A stretch of 64,000 nt of DNA from Sphingomonas_Q fennica_A. GTDB taxonomy: Bacteria > Pseudomonadota > Alphaproteobacteria > Sphingomonadales > Sphingomonadaceae. Below the pieces are notes generated by a model. That model worked only from the letters and a program-made list of their open reading frames with translations, was not told where the DNA came from and made no database searches. This document shows, piece by piece, positions 28,436 to 36,804 of the stretch (its first letter is position 1; each line of letters begins with the position of its first letter). Location of the stretch: the NCBI GenBank assembly GCA_036946415.1, contig JAQIJD010000002.1, positions 246,114-310,113 on the forward strand, given 5' to 3'. A program made the position numbers and the translations under genes.

Positions 28436-28512
28436 GGCGGAGTAGCTCAGCTGGTTAGAGCACGGGAATCATAATCCTGGGGTCGGGGGTTCAAGTCCCT
28501 CCTCCGCTACCA
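28436..28512 (+). tRNA. tRNA-Met (anticodon CAT, elongator type)
   Basis: Full cloverleaf of 77 nt with encoded CCA. The acceptor stem GGCGGAG pairs with CTCCGCT, the D-arm starts GCTC, the anticodon stem CGGGA/TCCTG closes the loop ATCATAA with CAT, and the T-arm contains TTCAAGT. A G-T pair at 1-72 is present, whereas an initiator tRNA has a mismatch there, and the stem lacks the three G-C pairs of initiators. It is therefore the elongator methionine tRNA rather than fMet. A lysidine-modified tRNA-Ile(CAT) is less likely on overall sequence. Confidence 0.95.
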
Positions 28513-28549
28513 TAGATGGCACCCTCGAAAGACCCGAGGGACCATCCCG

Positions 28550-29551
28550 ATGACGACGATCCATTCCACCCGCATGCTGATCCTGGGGTCCGGCCCCGCC
28601 GGCCTGTCCGCCGCCATCTACGGCGCGCGCGCCGGGCTGCAGCCGATCGTGGTGCAGGGCCTGCAACCCGGCGGCCAGCTGACCACCACGACCGAGGTGG
28701 AGAATTACCCCGGCTTCCGCGAGGTCATCCAAGGCCCGTGGCTGATGGAGGAGATGCAGGCGCAGGCCGAGCATGTCGGCGCGCGCATGGAGTGGGACAC
28801 GATCGTCGAGGTCGATCTCTCCCGCCGCCCCTTCCGGCTGACCGGCGACAGCGGCGCGGTCTACGAGGGCGAGACGCTGGTGATCGCGACGGGCGCGCAG
28901 GCCAAATGGCTGGGGCTGGAGAGCGAGCAGCGGCTGCGCGGCCAGGGCGTTTCCGCCTGCGCAACGTGCGACGGCTTCTTCTACCGCGGCAAGACGGTGG
29001 CGGTGGTGGGCGGCGGCAATACCGCGGTGGAGGAGGCGCTTTACCTCACCAACCACAGCCAGGACGTGACGCTGATCCACCGCCGCGACACGCTGCGCGC
29101 CGAGAAGATCCTTCAGGACCGGCTGTTCCGCCACCCCAACATCAAGGTGCTGTGGAACACCGAGGTGGCCGAGTTCGTGCGCGGCGAGGGCAATCAGGGG
29201 CTGGTGGCGCTGGACCTGCGCGACACGGTGACGGGCGCCCCCTCGCGCATCCCGGTCGACGGCGGGTTCGTGGCGATCGGCCACCATCCCGCGACCGAGC
29301 TGTTCCAGGGCAAGCTGGCGATGGACGGCGAGGGCTATCTGATCGTCGAGGCCGGCGGCACGCGCACCGATGTGGCGGGCGTGTTCGCCTGCGGCGACGT
29401 GGCGGACAAGATCTATCGGCAGGCGATCACCGCCGCCGGCACCGGCTGCATGGCGGCGCTGGACGCGGAGAGGTTCCTGGCGGCGCAGGACCATCCGGTG
29501 GAGGAGGCGATCGCCGAGCTGACCGGCGAGGAGCCGATCGCGGCCTGGTGA
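28550..29551 (+). CDS. trxB: Thioredoxin-disulfide reductase
   Basis: NADPH-dependent FAD enzyme of 333 residues that reduces thioredoxin in the cytoplasm. The FAD loop GSGPAGLSAAIY, the FAD-contacting GGQLTTTTEVENYPGF, the redox-active CATC (in SACATCDGFFY), the NADPH loop GGGNTAVEEALYL and the C-terminal GDVADKIYRQAITAAGTGC are all present and intact. Confidence 0.97.
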   Translation: MTTIHSTRMLILGSGPAGLSAAIYGARAGLQPIVVQGLQPGGQLTTTTEVENYPGFREVIQGPWLMEEMQAQAEHVGARMEWDTIVEVDLSRRPFRLTGDSGAVYEGETLVIATGAQAKWLGLESEQRLRGQGVSACATCDGFFYRGKTVAVVGGGNTAVEEALYLTNHSQDVTLIHRRDTLRAEKILQDRLFRHPNIKVLWNTEVAEFVRGEGNQGLVALDLRDTVTGAPSRIPVDGGFVAIGHHPATELFQGKLAMDGEGYLIVEAGGTRTDVAGVFACGDVADKIYRQAITAAGTGCMAALDAERFLAAQDHPVEEAIAELTGEEPIAAW

Positions 29552-29568
29552 GATAGGCCACAGGCATT

Positions 29569-29692
29569 CCCGTTCGCCCTGAGTAGGCATTGAGCGCAGT
29601 CGAAATGCCGTATCGAAGGGTGGCCTCGCCCGCGGCCGTGCTTCGATACGGGTCTTCGACTTCGCTCAGCCCCTACTCAGCACGAACGGTTC
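29569..29692. repeat. REP-like palindrome, long form
   Basis: Inverted arms 29569-29619 and 29640-29692 form a long imperfect palindrome. The arms include CGTTCG.RCTGAGTAG, GAGCGMAGTCGAA and CGTATCGAAG. It fills most of the gap between trxB and the convergent truA gene and is closely similar to 43848-43959. It probably also acts as a transcription terminator. Confidence 0.85.
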
Positions 29693-29696
29693 GGGA

Positions 29697-30455
29697 TCAG
29701 GCGGCGAGGACGGGTTCGGGATAGACCGCCCCCGTGAAATACAGGCCGTCGGGCGGGGCGTTGTGGCCGAGGGCGGTGCGATCCCGTGCCGCAAGCGCGG
29801 CGGCGAGGTCGTCCGCCCGCCACTGGCCGCGGCCGACCAGCGCGAGGCAGCCGACCATCGAGCGGACTTGATGGTGGAGGAAGGAGCGGGCCTCGGCGCG
29901 AACCTCCACCGCATCGCTGTCGCGCGTCACGTCGAGCCGGTCGAGCGTCTTGACCGGGCTGGCCGACTGGCAGTGCGCCGAGCGGAAGGTGGTGAAATCG
30001 TGGAGGCCGACGAGGCGTTGCGCGGCATCGTGCATCGCGGTGGCATCGAGTGGGGCGGCGATGCGCCATGCCTGCCCCGCTTCCAGCGTCAGCGGGGCGC
30101 GGCGGTTGACGATGCGATAGAGGTAGCGGCGGCCGGTGCAGGAGAAGCGGGCGTGCCAGTCCGCCGCCACCTCCCGGCAATCGAGGATCGCGACGGGCGC
30201 GGGGCGGAGGCGGGCGTTCAGCGCCTCCATCAGGCGGAAGGGGGCGATCGGCCGGTCGATATCGACGTGCGCGGCCATCGCCAGTGCGTGGACGCCGGCA
30301 TCGGTGCGGCCGGCGGCGTGGACCGCCGCCGCCTCGCCCGTCACCGCCTGCGCCGCTTCCTCGATCGCCGCCTGCACGCTGGGGCCATGTGCCTGCCGCT
30401 GCCAGCCCATGAAGGGGCGGCCGTCATATTCCACCTCCAGCCGGAAGCGCGTCAC
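29697..30455 (-). CDS. truA: tRNA pseudouridine(38-40) synthase TruA
   Basis: Isomerises uridines 38-40 in the tRNA anticodon stem. The protein is 252 residues, with the catalytic Asp52 in AAGRTDAGVHA, the N-terminal EYDGRPFMGWQRQ block and the C-terminal FLHHQVRSMVG motif. The GTG start at 30455 overlaps the fmt stop by 4 nt, which fixes the start although the frame is open further upstream. Confidence 0.95.
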   Translation of the reverse strand: MTRFRLEVEYDGRPFMGWQRQAHGPSVQAAIEEAAQAVTGEAAAVHAAGRTDAGVHALAMAAHVDIDRPIAPFRLMEALNARLRPAPVAILDCREVAADWHARFSCTGRRYLYRIVNRRAPLTLEAGQAWRIAAPLDATAMHDAAQRLVGLHDFTTFRSAHCQSASPVKTLDRLDVTRDSDAVEVRAEARSFLHHQVRSMVGCLALVGRGQWRADDLAAALAARDRTALGHNAPPDGLYFTGAVYPEPVLAA

Positions 30456-31351
30456 AGGCGGGTGCCGGGGGGGATCGGGAGGCCGCGCAGCAAGGCGTCC
30501 GCCGGCATCGCCGCGCGGCCGGCGCGCTGGACGAGCGTGGGGCGGATCGCGCCGGTGCCGCAGGCGATGGTCAGCCGATCGTCGAGGACAGTGCCGGGGG
30601 CGCCGTCGCCTGCCACGATATCGGCGGCGAGGATGCGGAGGCGTTCCTCGCCCAGCAGCACGAACGCGCCGGGGGCGGGATTGAAGGCGCGGACGGCGCG
30701 CTCGACCGCTTCGGCCGGCAGGGAGAAATCGAGGCGGGCCTCGGCCTTGTCGATCTTGGGGGCGTGGGTGGCGCCCTCCGGCTGCGGGACGGGCGGGAAG
30801 GCGGCGAGGTCCGCCAGGACGCGGACGACGAGGGCGGCGCCCAGGCTGGCGAGCGCTTCGGTCAACGTTCCGGCATCGTAGCGGGCGATGGCGGTGCGCG
30901 CGTCGGCCAGCATCGGGCCGGTATCGAGGCCGCGTTCCATCTGCATGATGGTGACGCCCGTCTCGGCATCGCCGGCCAGGATCGCGCGCTGGATCGGCGC
31001 CGCGCCCCGCCAGCGCGGGAGAAGCGAGGCGTGGATGTTGAGGCAGCCATGGGCGGGGGCGGCGAGCACCTCCGCCGGCAGCAGCAGCCCGTAGGCGGCG
31101 ACCACCGCGACATCGGCGGCATAGCCCGCCACCTCCGCCTGCGCCGCCGGATCGCGCAGGGTGAGCGGCGTGTGGACGGTGAGGCCGAGTGCCTCGGCAC
31201 GGCTGTGGACGGGGCCGGGGCGCGGCGCCTTGCCGCGGCCGGCGGGGCGGGGCGGCTGCGACCAGACCGCCGCGACTTCGTGGCCCGCAGCGAGGATCGC
31301 ATCGAGCGCGGGGACGGCGAAGGCGGGCGTGCCCATGAAGAGGATGCGCAT
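30452..31351 (-). CDS. fmt: Methionyl-tRNA formyltransferase
   Basis: Formylates initiator Met-tRNA using 10-formyl-tetrahydrofolate. The 299 residues contain FMGTPAFAVPALDAI at the N-terminus, the active-site NIHASLLPRWRGAAPIQRAI block, and ERGLDTGPML with the catalytic Asp. The ATG at 31351 starts the conserved MRILFMGTP. It is coupled to truA downstream and diverges from recR across 54 nt. Confidence 0.96.
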   Translation of the reverse strand: MRILFMGTPAFAVPALDAILAAGHEVAAVWSQPPRPAGRGKAPRPGPVHSRAEALGLTVHTPLTLRDPAAQAEVAGYAADVAVVAAYGLLLPAEVLAAPAHGCLNIHASLLPRWRGAAPIQRAILAGDAETGVTIMQMERGLDTGPMLADARTAIARYDAGTLTEALASLGAALVVRVLADLAAFPPVPQPEGATHAPKIDKAEARLDFSLPAEAVERAVRAFNPAPGAFVLLGEERLRILAADIVAGDGAPGTVLDDRLTIACGTGAIRPTLVQRAGRAAMPADALLRGLPIPPGTRL

Positions 31352-31405
31352 GACTCTCCTGAAACGATTGGCATCGCATCGCGCAACCCCATATCTCCCG
31401 GCGAC

Positions 31406-32002
31406 ATGGCTTCTCCCGAGATCGAGGCGCTGACGCAGGCGTTGGCGCGGCTTCCCGGCCTCGGCCCCCGTTCCGCGCGGCGGGCGGTGCTGCACCTCCT
31501 CAAACGCCGCGAGGGGGCGTTGCAGCCGCTGGTGCGCGCGCTGGCGGCGGTGGAGGAACGGCTCGTCACCTGCGCCACTTGCGGCAACGTCGACACGATC
31601 GACCCCTGCGCGATCTGCGCCGACCCGCGCCGCGACGACCGGATGCTGTGCGTGGTGGAAGAGGTGGCGGACCTGTGGGCGCTCGACCGCTCCCGGCTGT
31701 TTCCCGGTCGCTATCATGTGCTTGGCGGGCGGCTCTCGGCGCTCGAGGGGGTGCGGCCCGAGGATCTGGGAATCGACCGGCTGCTGGCACGCATCGCGGG
31801 CGGCGGGATCGACGAGGTGGTTCTGGCAATGAACGCGACGCTGGAGGGGCAGACGACCGCTTATTATCTGGCCGAGCGGATCGAGCGGCACCCGGTGCGC
31901 ATCACCCAGCTGGCGCATGGCCTGCCGGTGGGGGGCGAGCTGGACTATCTGGACGAGGGCACGCTGGCGCAGGCGCTGCGCGCGCGGCGGCCGGTGGGGT
32001 AG
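31406..32002 (+). CDS. recR: Recombination protein RecR
   Basis: RecFOR-pathway protein that helps load RecA at gaps. The 198 residues include the N-terminal helix-hairpin-helix (LARLPGLGPRSARRAVLHLL), the four-cysteine zinc finger (TCATCGNVDTIDPCAIC), and the Toprim domain starting LCVVEEVADLWAL. The length is standard. ATG 31406 begins the conserved sequence; it shares a short divergent region with fmt. Confidence 0.96.
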   Translation: MASPEIEALTQALARLPGLGPRSARRAVLHLLKRREGALQPLVRALAAVEERLVTCATCGNVDTIDPCAICADPRRDDRMLCVVEEVADLWALDRSRLFPGRYHVLGGRLSALEGVRPEDLGIDRLLARIAGGGIDEVVLAMNATLEGQTTAYYLAERIERHPVRITQLAHGLPVGGELDYLDEGTLAQALRARRPVG

Positions 32003-32038
32003 ATTGAAGCGGGGCGGGCGATCCGCTATGTTTGGCGC

Positions 32039-32572
32039 ATGGCTATCCGACCCATTCTCGAGACCCCCGATGCGCGGCTGCGCGCGATTTCCGAGCCTGT
32101 GCCGGCCGTGGACGATTCGGTGCGCGCGCTGATCGCCGACATGTTCGACACGATGTACGACGCCCCGGGCATCGGCCTCGCCGCGATCCAGATCGGCGAG
32201 GCGAAGCGGGTGGTGGTGATGGACCTGCAGGAGGAGGAGGATGCGGACGGCAAGCCGATCCGCGCCCCGCGCGTCTTCGTCAATCCGGTGCTGAGCGAGC
32301 CGTCGGACGAGCTGTCGAGCTACAACGAGGGGTGTCTTTCAATCCCCGACCAATATGCCGAGGTGGTGCGGCCGGCGAGCGTGCGCGCGCAATGGCTGGA
32401 CGAGCATGGCACCGCGCACGACCGGCGGGTCGACGGGTTGCTGGCCACCTGCCTCCAGCATGAGATGGACCATCTGGAAGGCATCCTCTTCATCGATCAC
32501 CTGTCGCGGATGAAGCGTGACATGGTGCTGAAGAAGCTGGAGAAATCGCGCCGGCACCGCCGCGCTGCCTGA
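32039..32572 (+). CDS. def: Peptide deformylase
   Basis: Metallo-enzyme that removes the N-formyl group from nascent proteins. All three motifs are present in 177 residues: GIGLAAIQIG (with Ile in place of the common Pro after the two alanines), EGCLSIP with the metal-binding Cys, and HEMDHLEG with the metal-binding His pair and catalytic Glu. It lies 36 nt after recR and near fmt, its functional partner. Confidence 0.96.
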   Translation: MAIRPILETPDARLRAISEPVPAVDDSVRALIADMFDTMYDAPGIGLAAIQIGEAKRVVVMDLQEEEDADGKPIRAPRVFVNPVLSEPSDELSSYNEGCLSIPDQYAEVVRPASVRAQWLDEHGTAHDRRVDGLLATCLQHEMDHLEGILFIDHLSRMKRDMVLKKLEKSRRHRRAA

Positions 32573-32644
32573 GCGCCGCCAGACCGCGCTTGTCAAATAG
32601 GATCCGGGCGGTTACGTTCCCCCTTCGTTCTGGAAGGGGTGCGG

Positions 32645-34057
32645 ATGGAATTGCTGTGGGTGGCGGCGATCGTGTTGGCGCTGGGGCTGGGCGTGCTGGT
32701 CGGCTGGCTGGTGCGCGCCGGGGCCGTGGCGCGCGCCGAGGCCCATGCTGCCGAACTCCCGCCGCTGCGCCTGATGGTGGACGGGCTGCGCGAGGAGCGC
32801 GATGCGGCGCAGCGCGAACTGGCGGCGGCGCGGATCACCGCGGGTCGCGCCGAAGCGCTGGAGGCTGCGCTGGCCGAGGAGCGGGCGCGCGCCGCGACGC
32901 TGGCGGAGGAACGCGCCGCGGCGTTGCGCGGCGAGCGCGAGCGTGCGGACGCCCATGAGGCGCAGGTCGCGCAGCTGAAGGAGATGGAGGCGCGGCTCGA
33001 CGCACGCTTCGGCGAGCTGGCGACGCGCGCGCTGGGCGAGGCGCAGGCCAATTTCCTGAAGCGCGCCGACGATCGGTTCCGCCAGTCCGAAGAGGCGGCG
33101 GGGGCGGGGCTGAAGGCGCTGCTGCAACCCGTGACCGAGCGGCTGGAACGGTACGAGGAGGGCGTGCGCAAGGTGGAGGCCGAGCGACGCGACGCCTTCG
33201 GCGAGCTGCGCGGCCAGATCGAGGCGATGCGCGTCGGGCAGGAGCGCGTCTCGGGCGAGGCGGCCAAGCTGGTCAATGCGCTGCGCAATGCGCCGAAGGC
33301 ACGCGGCCGCTGGGGCGAGCAGCAGCTGCGCAACGTGCTGGAAAGCTGCGGCCTTGCCGAACATACTGATTTCGCGATGGAGGTGAGCGTCGCCGACGGC
33401 GAGGGCGGAAGGCTGCGCCCCGATGCGATCGTGCGGGTGCCGGGCGGCAAGTCGCTGATCATCGATGCCAAGGTGTCGCTCAACGCCTATCAGGACGCGT
33501 TCGGGGCGGTGGACGAGGCGGAGCGCAAGCTGGGCCTCGCCGCGCATGCCCAGTCGATGCGCAACCACGTTACCGGGCTGGGGGCGAAAAGCTACTGGAC
33601 GCAATTCGCCGACGTGCCCGAATATGTGGTGATGTTCGTGCCGGGCGAGCATTTCCTCTCTGCCGCGCTGGAGCATGATCCGGGCCTGTGGGACTATGCC
33701 TTCGACCGCCGGGTGCTGCTGGCGACGCCGACCAATCTGATCGCGATCGCGCGCACCGTCTCGGCGGTATGGCGGCAGGAGAAACTGGCGGCGGAGGCCG
33801 CGAAGATCGCCAAGCTGGGCCGAGACATGCATGAACGGCTGGCGGTGGCGGCGGGGCACCTCAAGTCGGTCGGCGGCGGGCTTTCCAGCGCTGTGGCGAA
33901 TTACAACAAGTTCGTCAGCAGCTTCGAAGGACGGCTGATGGTGACGGGGCGCGAGTTCGAGAAATTGAACGTCGAGACGGGCGGCAAGGCCATCCCCGAT
34001 CTCGCCCCGATCGAGGCGCTGCCGCGCTACGCCGAGGGCGAGGCGGCGGCGGGGTAG
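32645..34057 (+). CDS. rmuC: DNA recombination protein RmuC
   Basis: Predicted nuclease-like protein of 470 residues that limits inversion recombination at short inverted repeats. An N-terminal membrane helix (LLWVAAIVLALGLGVLVGWL) leads into about 130 residues of coiled coil (residues 30-160), then the RmuC domain with KARGRWGEQQLRNVLE, GGKSLIIDAKVSLNAY and EYVVMFVPGEHFL. The ATG at 32645 has GGAAGGGG about 7 nt upstream; a GTG 6 nt earlier is also in frame. Confidence 0.93.
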   Translation: MELLWVAAIVLALGLGVLVGWLVRAGAVARAEAHAAELPPLRLMVDGLREERDAAQRELAAARITAGRAEALEAALAEERARAATLAEERAAALRGERERADAHEAQVAQLKEMEARLDARFGELATRALGEAQANFLKRADDRFRQSEEAAGAGLKALLQPVTERLERYEEGVRKVEAERRDAFGELRGQIEAMRVGQERVSGEAAKLVNALRNAPKARGRWGEQQLRNVLESCGLAEHTDFAMEVSVADGEGGRLRPDAIVRVPGGKSLIIDAKVSLNAYQDAFGAVDEAERKLGLAAHAQSMRNHVTGLGAKSYWTQFADVPEYVVMFVPGEHFLSAALEHDPGLWDYAFDRRVLLATPTNLIAIARTVSAVWRQEKLAAEAAKIAKLGRDMHERLAVAAGHLKSVGGGLSSAVANYNKFVSSFEGRLMVTGREFEKLNVETGGKAIPDLAPIEALPRYAEGEAAAG

Positions 34058-34105
34058 GGGACCGGCGTCCGATTCTCTGCCGATAGCGGAGAAGGTGGAA
34101 GGCCG

Positions 34106-34133
34106 TTCGCGCGGAGACGCGGAGACGCGGAGG
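34106..34133. repeat. Short tandem repeat, 8-bp unit CGCGGAGR, 3 units
   Basis: The unit CGCGGAGA/G occurs three times after the leader TTCG. The same leader and unit recur with five copies at 40431-40476, again in an intergenic gap. Confidence 0.8.
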
Positions 34134-34391
34134 TGTTCCGCTTCTGGCGGCGGCATCGATATGCATTGATGGATCGTGCTTGATGCCGAAGAGTAGGCTG
34201 GCCGCCAGATCGGGAGTGTCGCGATAGTATCGGCGATAGCGCGACGCGATCCCCCAGTCGCAGATGAAACTCCGGGACAGGCCTATCGATCCCGTACGCC
34301 GCTGCGCGGCGGGCCGAAGCTCTCCGCGCTTTGGCGCCGACGACCTTCCCCGAAGAGCGGATCGGATCTTCGCCGGATGGGCGGCGAAGCG

Positions 34392-34497
34392 CCTCCCCTC
34401 CCTGAAAGGGAGGGGCTGGGGTGGGTTCGTCACGGGGCTCGGTTCCGCCCGTCAACCGGCGAACCCACCCCCGACCCCTCCCTTTCAGGGAGGGGAG
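34392..34497. repeat. Inverted pair of a 38-nt palindromic element
   Basis: Two nearly perfect reverse-complement copies (34392-34429 and 34460-34497) are separated by 30 nt. Each contains its own hairpin, CCCCTCCC/GGGAGGGG around a 5-nt loop. A third copy is at 48253-48290. This may also serve as terminator for rmuC and the convergent peptidase gene. Confidence 0.85.
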
Positions 34498-34535
34498 AAT
34501 GCGGTGTGTTTTCCAACCGTTAGTCGATCATGAAC

Positions 34536-35675
34536 TCAGGCTGCCTGTTGCTGCATGTCGGCAGCCGGCGGCGCTTCAGCCGTTGCGCCGGTCACCTCGC
34601 GGCGGGCGGCGCGCTTCATCAATTTTTCGATATAGTCCATCTTCGCCGCGATCGTGGGGGAGAGGTGGAAGGGGTAGAGATCGGGTTGGCCCATCGAGCG
34701 GTTGATCGAATTCTGCGCGAAGGAGAAAGGCTGCCATTCGGCGACGAGCTGCGCGCTCGGGGCCGTATAGGGGTTGAAGTCCACCTCGGGCTGCACGTCC
34801 TCGCCCGGCCAATTGGTCATGCGCATGCCGAAGCCGCCGATCGTCGCCAGCGCATCGACGATGTGGAGATAATGGGCGAAGGTCTCGGCCCAATCCTCCC
34901 ACGGGTGCATCGTCGCGTAGGAGGAGACGAAATCGGTGGTCCAGCCGCCGCCCTCGCCGCCGCCATAATGCTGGTTCTTGGCCTCGTCGTAGGAGATGCG
35001 CTCGTCACCGAACAGGGCGCGGAAGGCGTGGACCTCGTCGGTATTCTCGATCAAGCGCGACCAGTAATGGTGGCCCACCTCGTGCCGCATGTGGCCGACG
35101 AGGGTGCGATAGGGTTCGCCGAGCGAGCGGCGGATGCGCTCGCGCTCGACATCGTCGGCCTCGATGAGGTTCAGGGTGACGAGGCCGCTCTCGTGGCCGG
35201 TGAAGACCTTCTGCTGCCCGGTCTGCTCGGCGGACGGATCGTAGAGGAAATCGAAGGCGAGGCCCTGCGGCGCGCCGGCCGCCTGCGCCTCGGCCACCGT
35301 CTCCAGCGGCAGATTGAGCTTCAGGAGCGTGTGGAACAGGCGGCGCTTGGCGGCCTCGATCTTGCCCCAGCGTTCGGGCACCGACACGTCCGCCGTCAGA
35401 TCGGGGATGGTGCGGTTGTGGCGGCAGGCGCGGCAGAAGGGCGTGTCGTCCGCGGTCGGCACCAGCCAGTTGCAGATCGCGAATTCGTTGTTGTTGGCGC
35501 AGACCACCACGTCGTGCGCGGTGCCCGCCGCATCGCGCCAGGTGGTGGCGTTGTCGCCCAGGAACAGGAAGGCGTCCTGCCCCGGATCGTAGCCAAGGGT
35601 GAAGGTGCAGGCGGGGCAGACCCGCGCCTCGAAATGGAGAAGCCGTGCGCAATTGGGGCAGGGGAAGGGGGCCAC
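34536..35675 (-). CDS. Putative zinc-dependent peptidase with N-terminal zinc ribbon (COG4307-like)
   Basis: Protein of 379 residues. The N-terminus has a four-cysteine zinc ribbon (PFPCPNCARLLHFEARVCPAC), and a further Cys pair follows (FCRAC). The centre has the metallopeptidase motif HEVGHHYW, followed by an E/D-rich region (DEVHAFRALFGDERISYDEA) and the WEDWAETFAHYLHI segment that probably gives the third zinc ligand. This is a conserved but uncharacterised family. The start GTG 35675 (VAPFPCPNC) is the first after a GAGGATCAGG leader; an in-frame TTG lies 21 nt upstream. Confidence 0.82.
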   Translation of the reverse strand: MAPFPCPNCARLLHFEARVCPACTFTLGYDPGQDAFLFLGDNATTWRDAAGTAHDVVVCANNNEFAICNWLVPTADDTPFCRACRHNRTIPDLTADVSVPERWGKIEAAKRRLFHTLLKLNLPLETVAEAQAAGAPQGLAFDFLYDPSAEQTGQQKVFTGHESGLVTLNLIEADDVERERIRRSLGEPYRTLVGHMRHEVGHHYWSRLIENTDEVHAFRALFGDERISYDEAKNQHYGGGEGGGWTTDFVSSYATMHPWEDWAETFAHYLHIVDALATIGGFGMRMTNWPGEDVQPEVDFNPYTAPSAQLVAEWQPFSFAQNSINRSMGQPDLYPFHLSPTIAAKMDYIEKLMKRAARREVTGATAEAPPAADMQQQAA

Positions 35676-35815
35676 GAACCTGATCCTCGTCAAGAAGGGA
35701 GATTTGGCCGCGAGAACGAGCCGGCGGGCGGTTGGTGCCGGCCTTCCTGTAATAACTCTTGTGCGGGTGCACTGCGATGCGCACATCGGGGACGACTATT
35801 TTCCGACGGGGCAGC

Positions 35816-36778
35816 ATGGCCGATCTCTATTCGACACTCGGGGTGGCGCGCGACGCGGACGAGGCCGCGATCAAGAAGGCGTATCGCAAGCTCGCCAAGG
35901 AACTGCATCCCGACCGCAATACCGACAATCCCAAGGCGGCGGAACGCTTCTCGACGGTGACGCAGGCCTACGACCTGCTGTCCGACAAGGCCAAGCGCGC
36001 GCAATATGACCGCGGCGAGATCGACGAGCAGGGCAATCCCAAGGCGCCGTTCGGTTTCGGTGCGGGCGGACCCGGCGGCGCGGGCTTCCGGCGCGGGGCG
36101 ACCGGGCCGGGCGGCCAGCATTTCGAGTTCGGCGGCGGCGGGCCGGGCGGCGGCGCGGACTTCGGCGACATCTTCGAGGGGCTGTTCGGCGGCGGCCAGC
36201 GCGGCGGCGCGGCGGGCGGCTTCGGCGGCGGCTTCCGCCAACGCGGCGCGCCCAAGGGCGCCGACGTCGCCTACCGGCTGGCGGTGGCGTTGGACGAGGC
36301 GGCGGCGCTGAAGCCGCAGCGGGTGACGCTGTCGTCCGGCAAGACGATCGACCTGAAGCTGACCGCGGACGCGGTGAACGGAACGCCGATGCGGCTGGCG
36401 GGCCAGGGCGAGGCCGGGCCGGGCGGCAAGGGCGATGCGACCGTGACGATCGAGGTGAAGCCGCATCCGCACTTCCGCCGCGACGGCGACGACGTGCGGC
36501 TGGACCTGCCGGTGCGGCTGGACGAAGCGGTGCTGGGCGCCAGCATGCGCGTGCCGACGGTGGAAGGCGCGGTGATGCTGAAGGTGCCGCCGGGCAGCAC
36601 CTCCGGCCGCGTCCTGCGACTGAAGGATCGCGGCTTCCACCGGAAGGACGGGACGCGCGGCGTGCAATATGTGACGCTGATGATCGACGTGCCCGCCAAC
36701 GATCCCGCCTTGCGCGCCTTCGTGGAGGGATGGGAGGCCGACCGCGCCCGCGATCCGCGCAGCGGACTCGGCGGCTGA
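35816..36778 (+). CDS. DnaJ-type co-chaperone (CbpA-like)
   Basis: J-domain protein of 320 residues that stimulates DnaK. Residues 3-65 form the J-domain with His31-Pro32-Asp33. A Gly/Phe-rich linker (about 75-155) follows, then the C-terminal substrate-binding domains with LAGQGEAGPGGKGDATVTIEV and VKLVPPGS-like AVMLKVPPGSTSGRVLRLK. The cysteine-rich zinc domain of true DnaJ is absent, so this is a class II (CbpA-like) J-protein. A separate DnaJ is expected elsewhere in the genome. Confidence 0.92.
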   Translation: MADLYSTLGVARDADEAAIKKAYRKLAKELHPDRNTDNPKAAERFSTVTQAYDLLSDKAKRAQYDRGEIDEQGNPKAPFGFGAGGPGGAGFRRGATGPGGQHFEFGGGGPGGGADFGDIFEGLFGGGQRGGAAGGFGGGFRQRGAPKGADVAYRLAVALDEAAALKPQRVTLSSGKTIDLKLTADAVNGTPMRLAGQGEAGPGGKGDATVTIEVKPHPHFRRDGDDVRLDLPVRLDEAVLGASMRVPTVEGAVMLKVPPGSTSGRVLRLKDRGFHRKDGTRGVQYVTLMIDVPANDPALRAFVEGWEADRARDPRSGLGG

Positions 36779-36804
36779 CGCCGCCGCCGGCCGCCGCCGC
36801 CGAC

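Larger units (their letters stand above)
34058..34535. other. Intergenic region (478 nt) with repeats, no convincing gene
   Basis: This gap between rmuC and the convergent zinc-peptidase gene holds an 8-bp tandem repeat (34106-34133) and an inverted pair of a 38-nt palindromic element (34392-34497). On the minus strand a frame here encodes SFICDWGIASRYRRYYRDTP and more, which looks protein-like but has no family match I recognise and no proper ending. It may be a gene remnant. No tRNA or promoter is evident. Confidence 0.6.
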
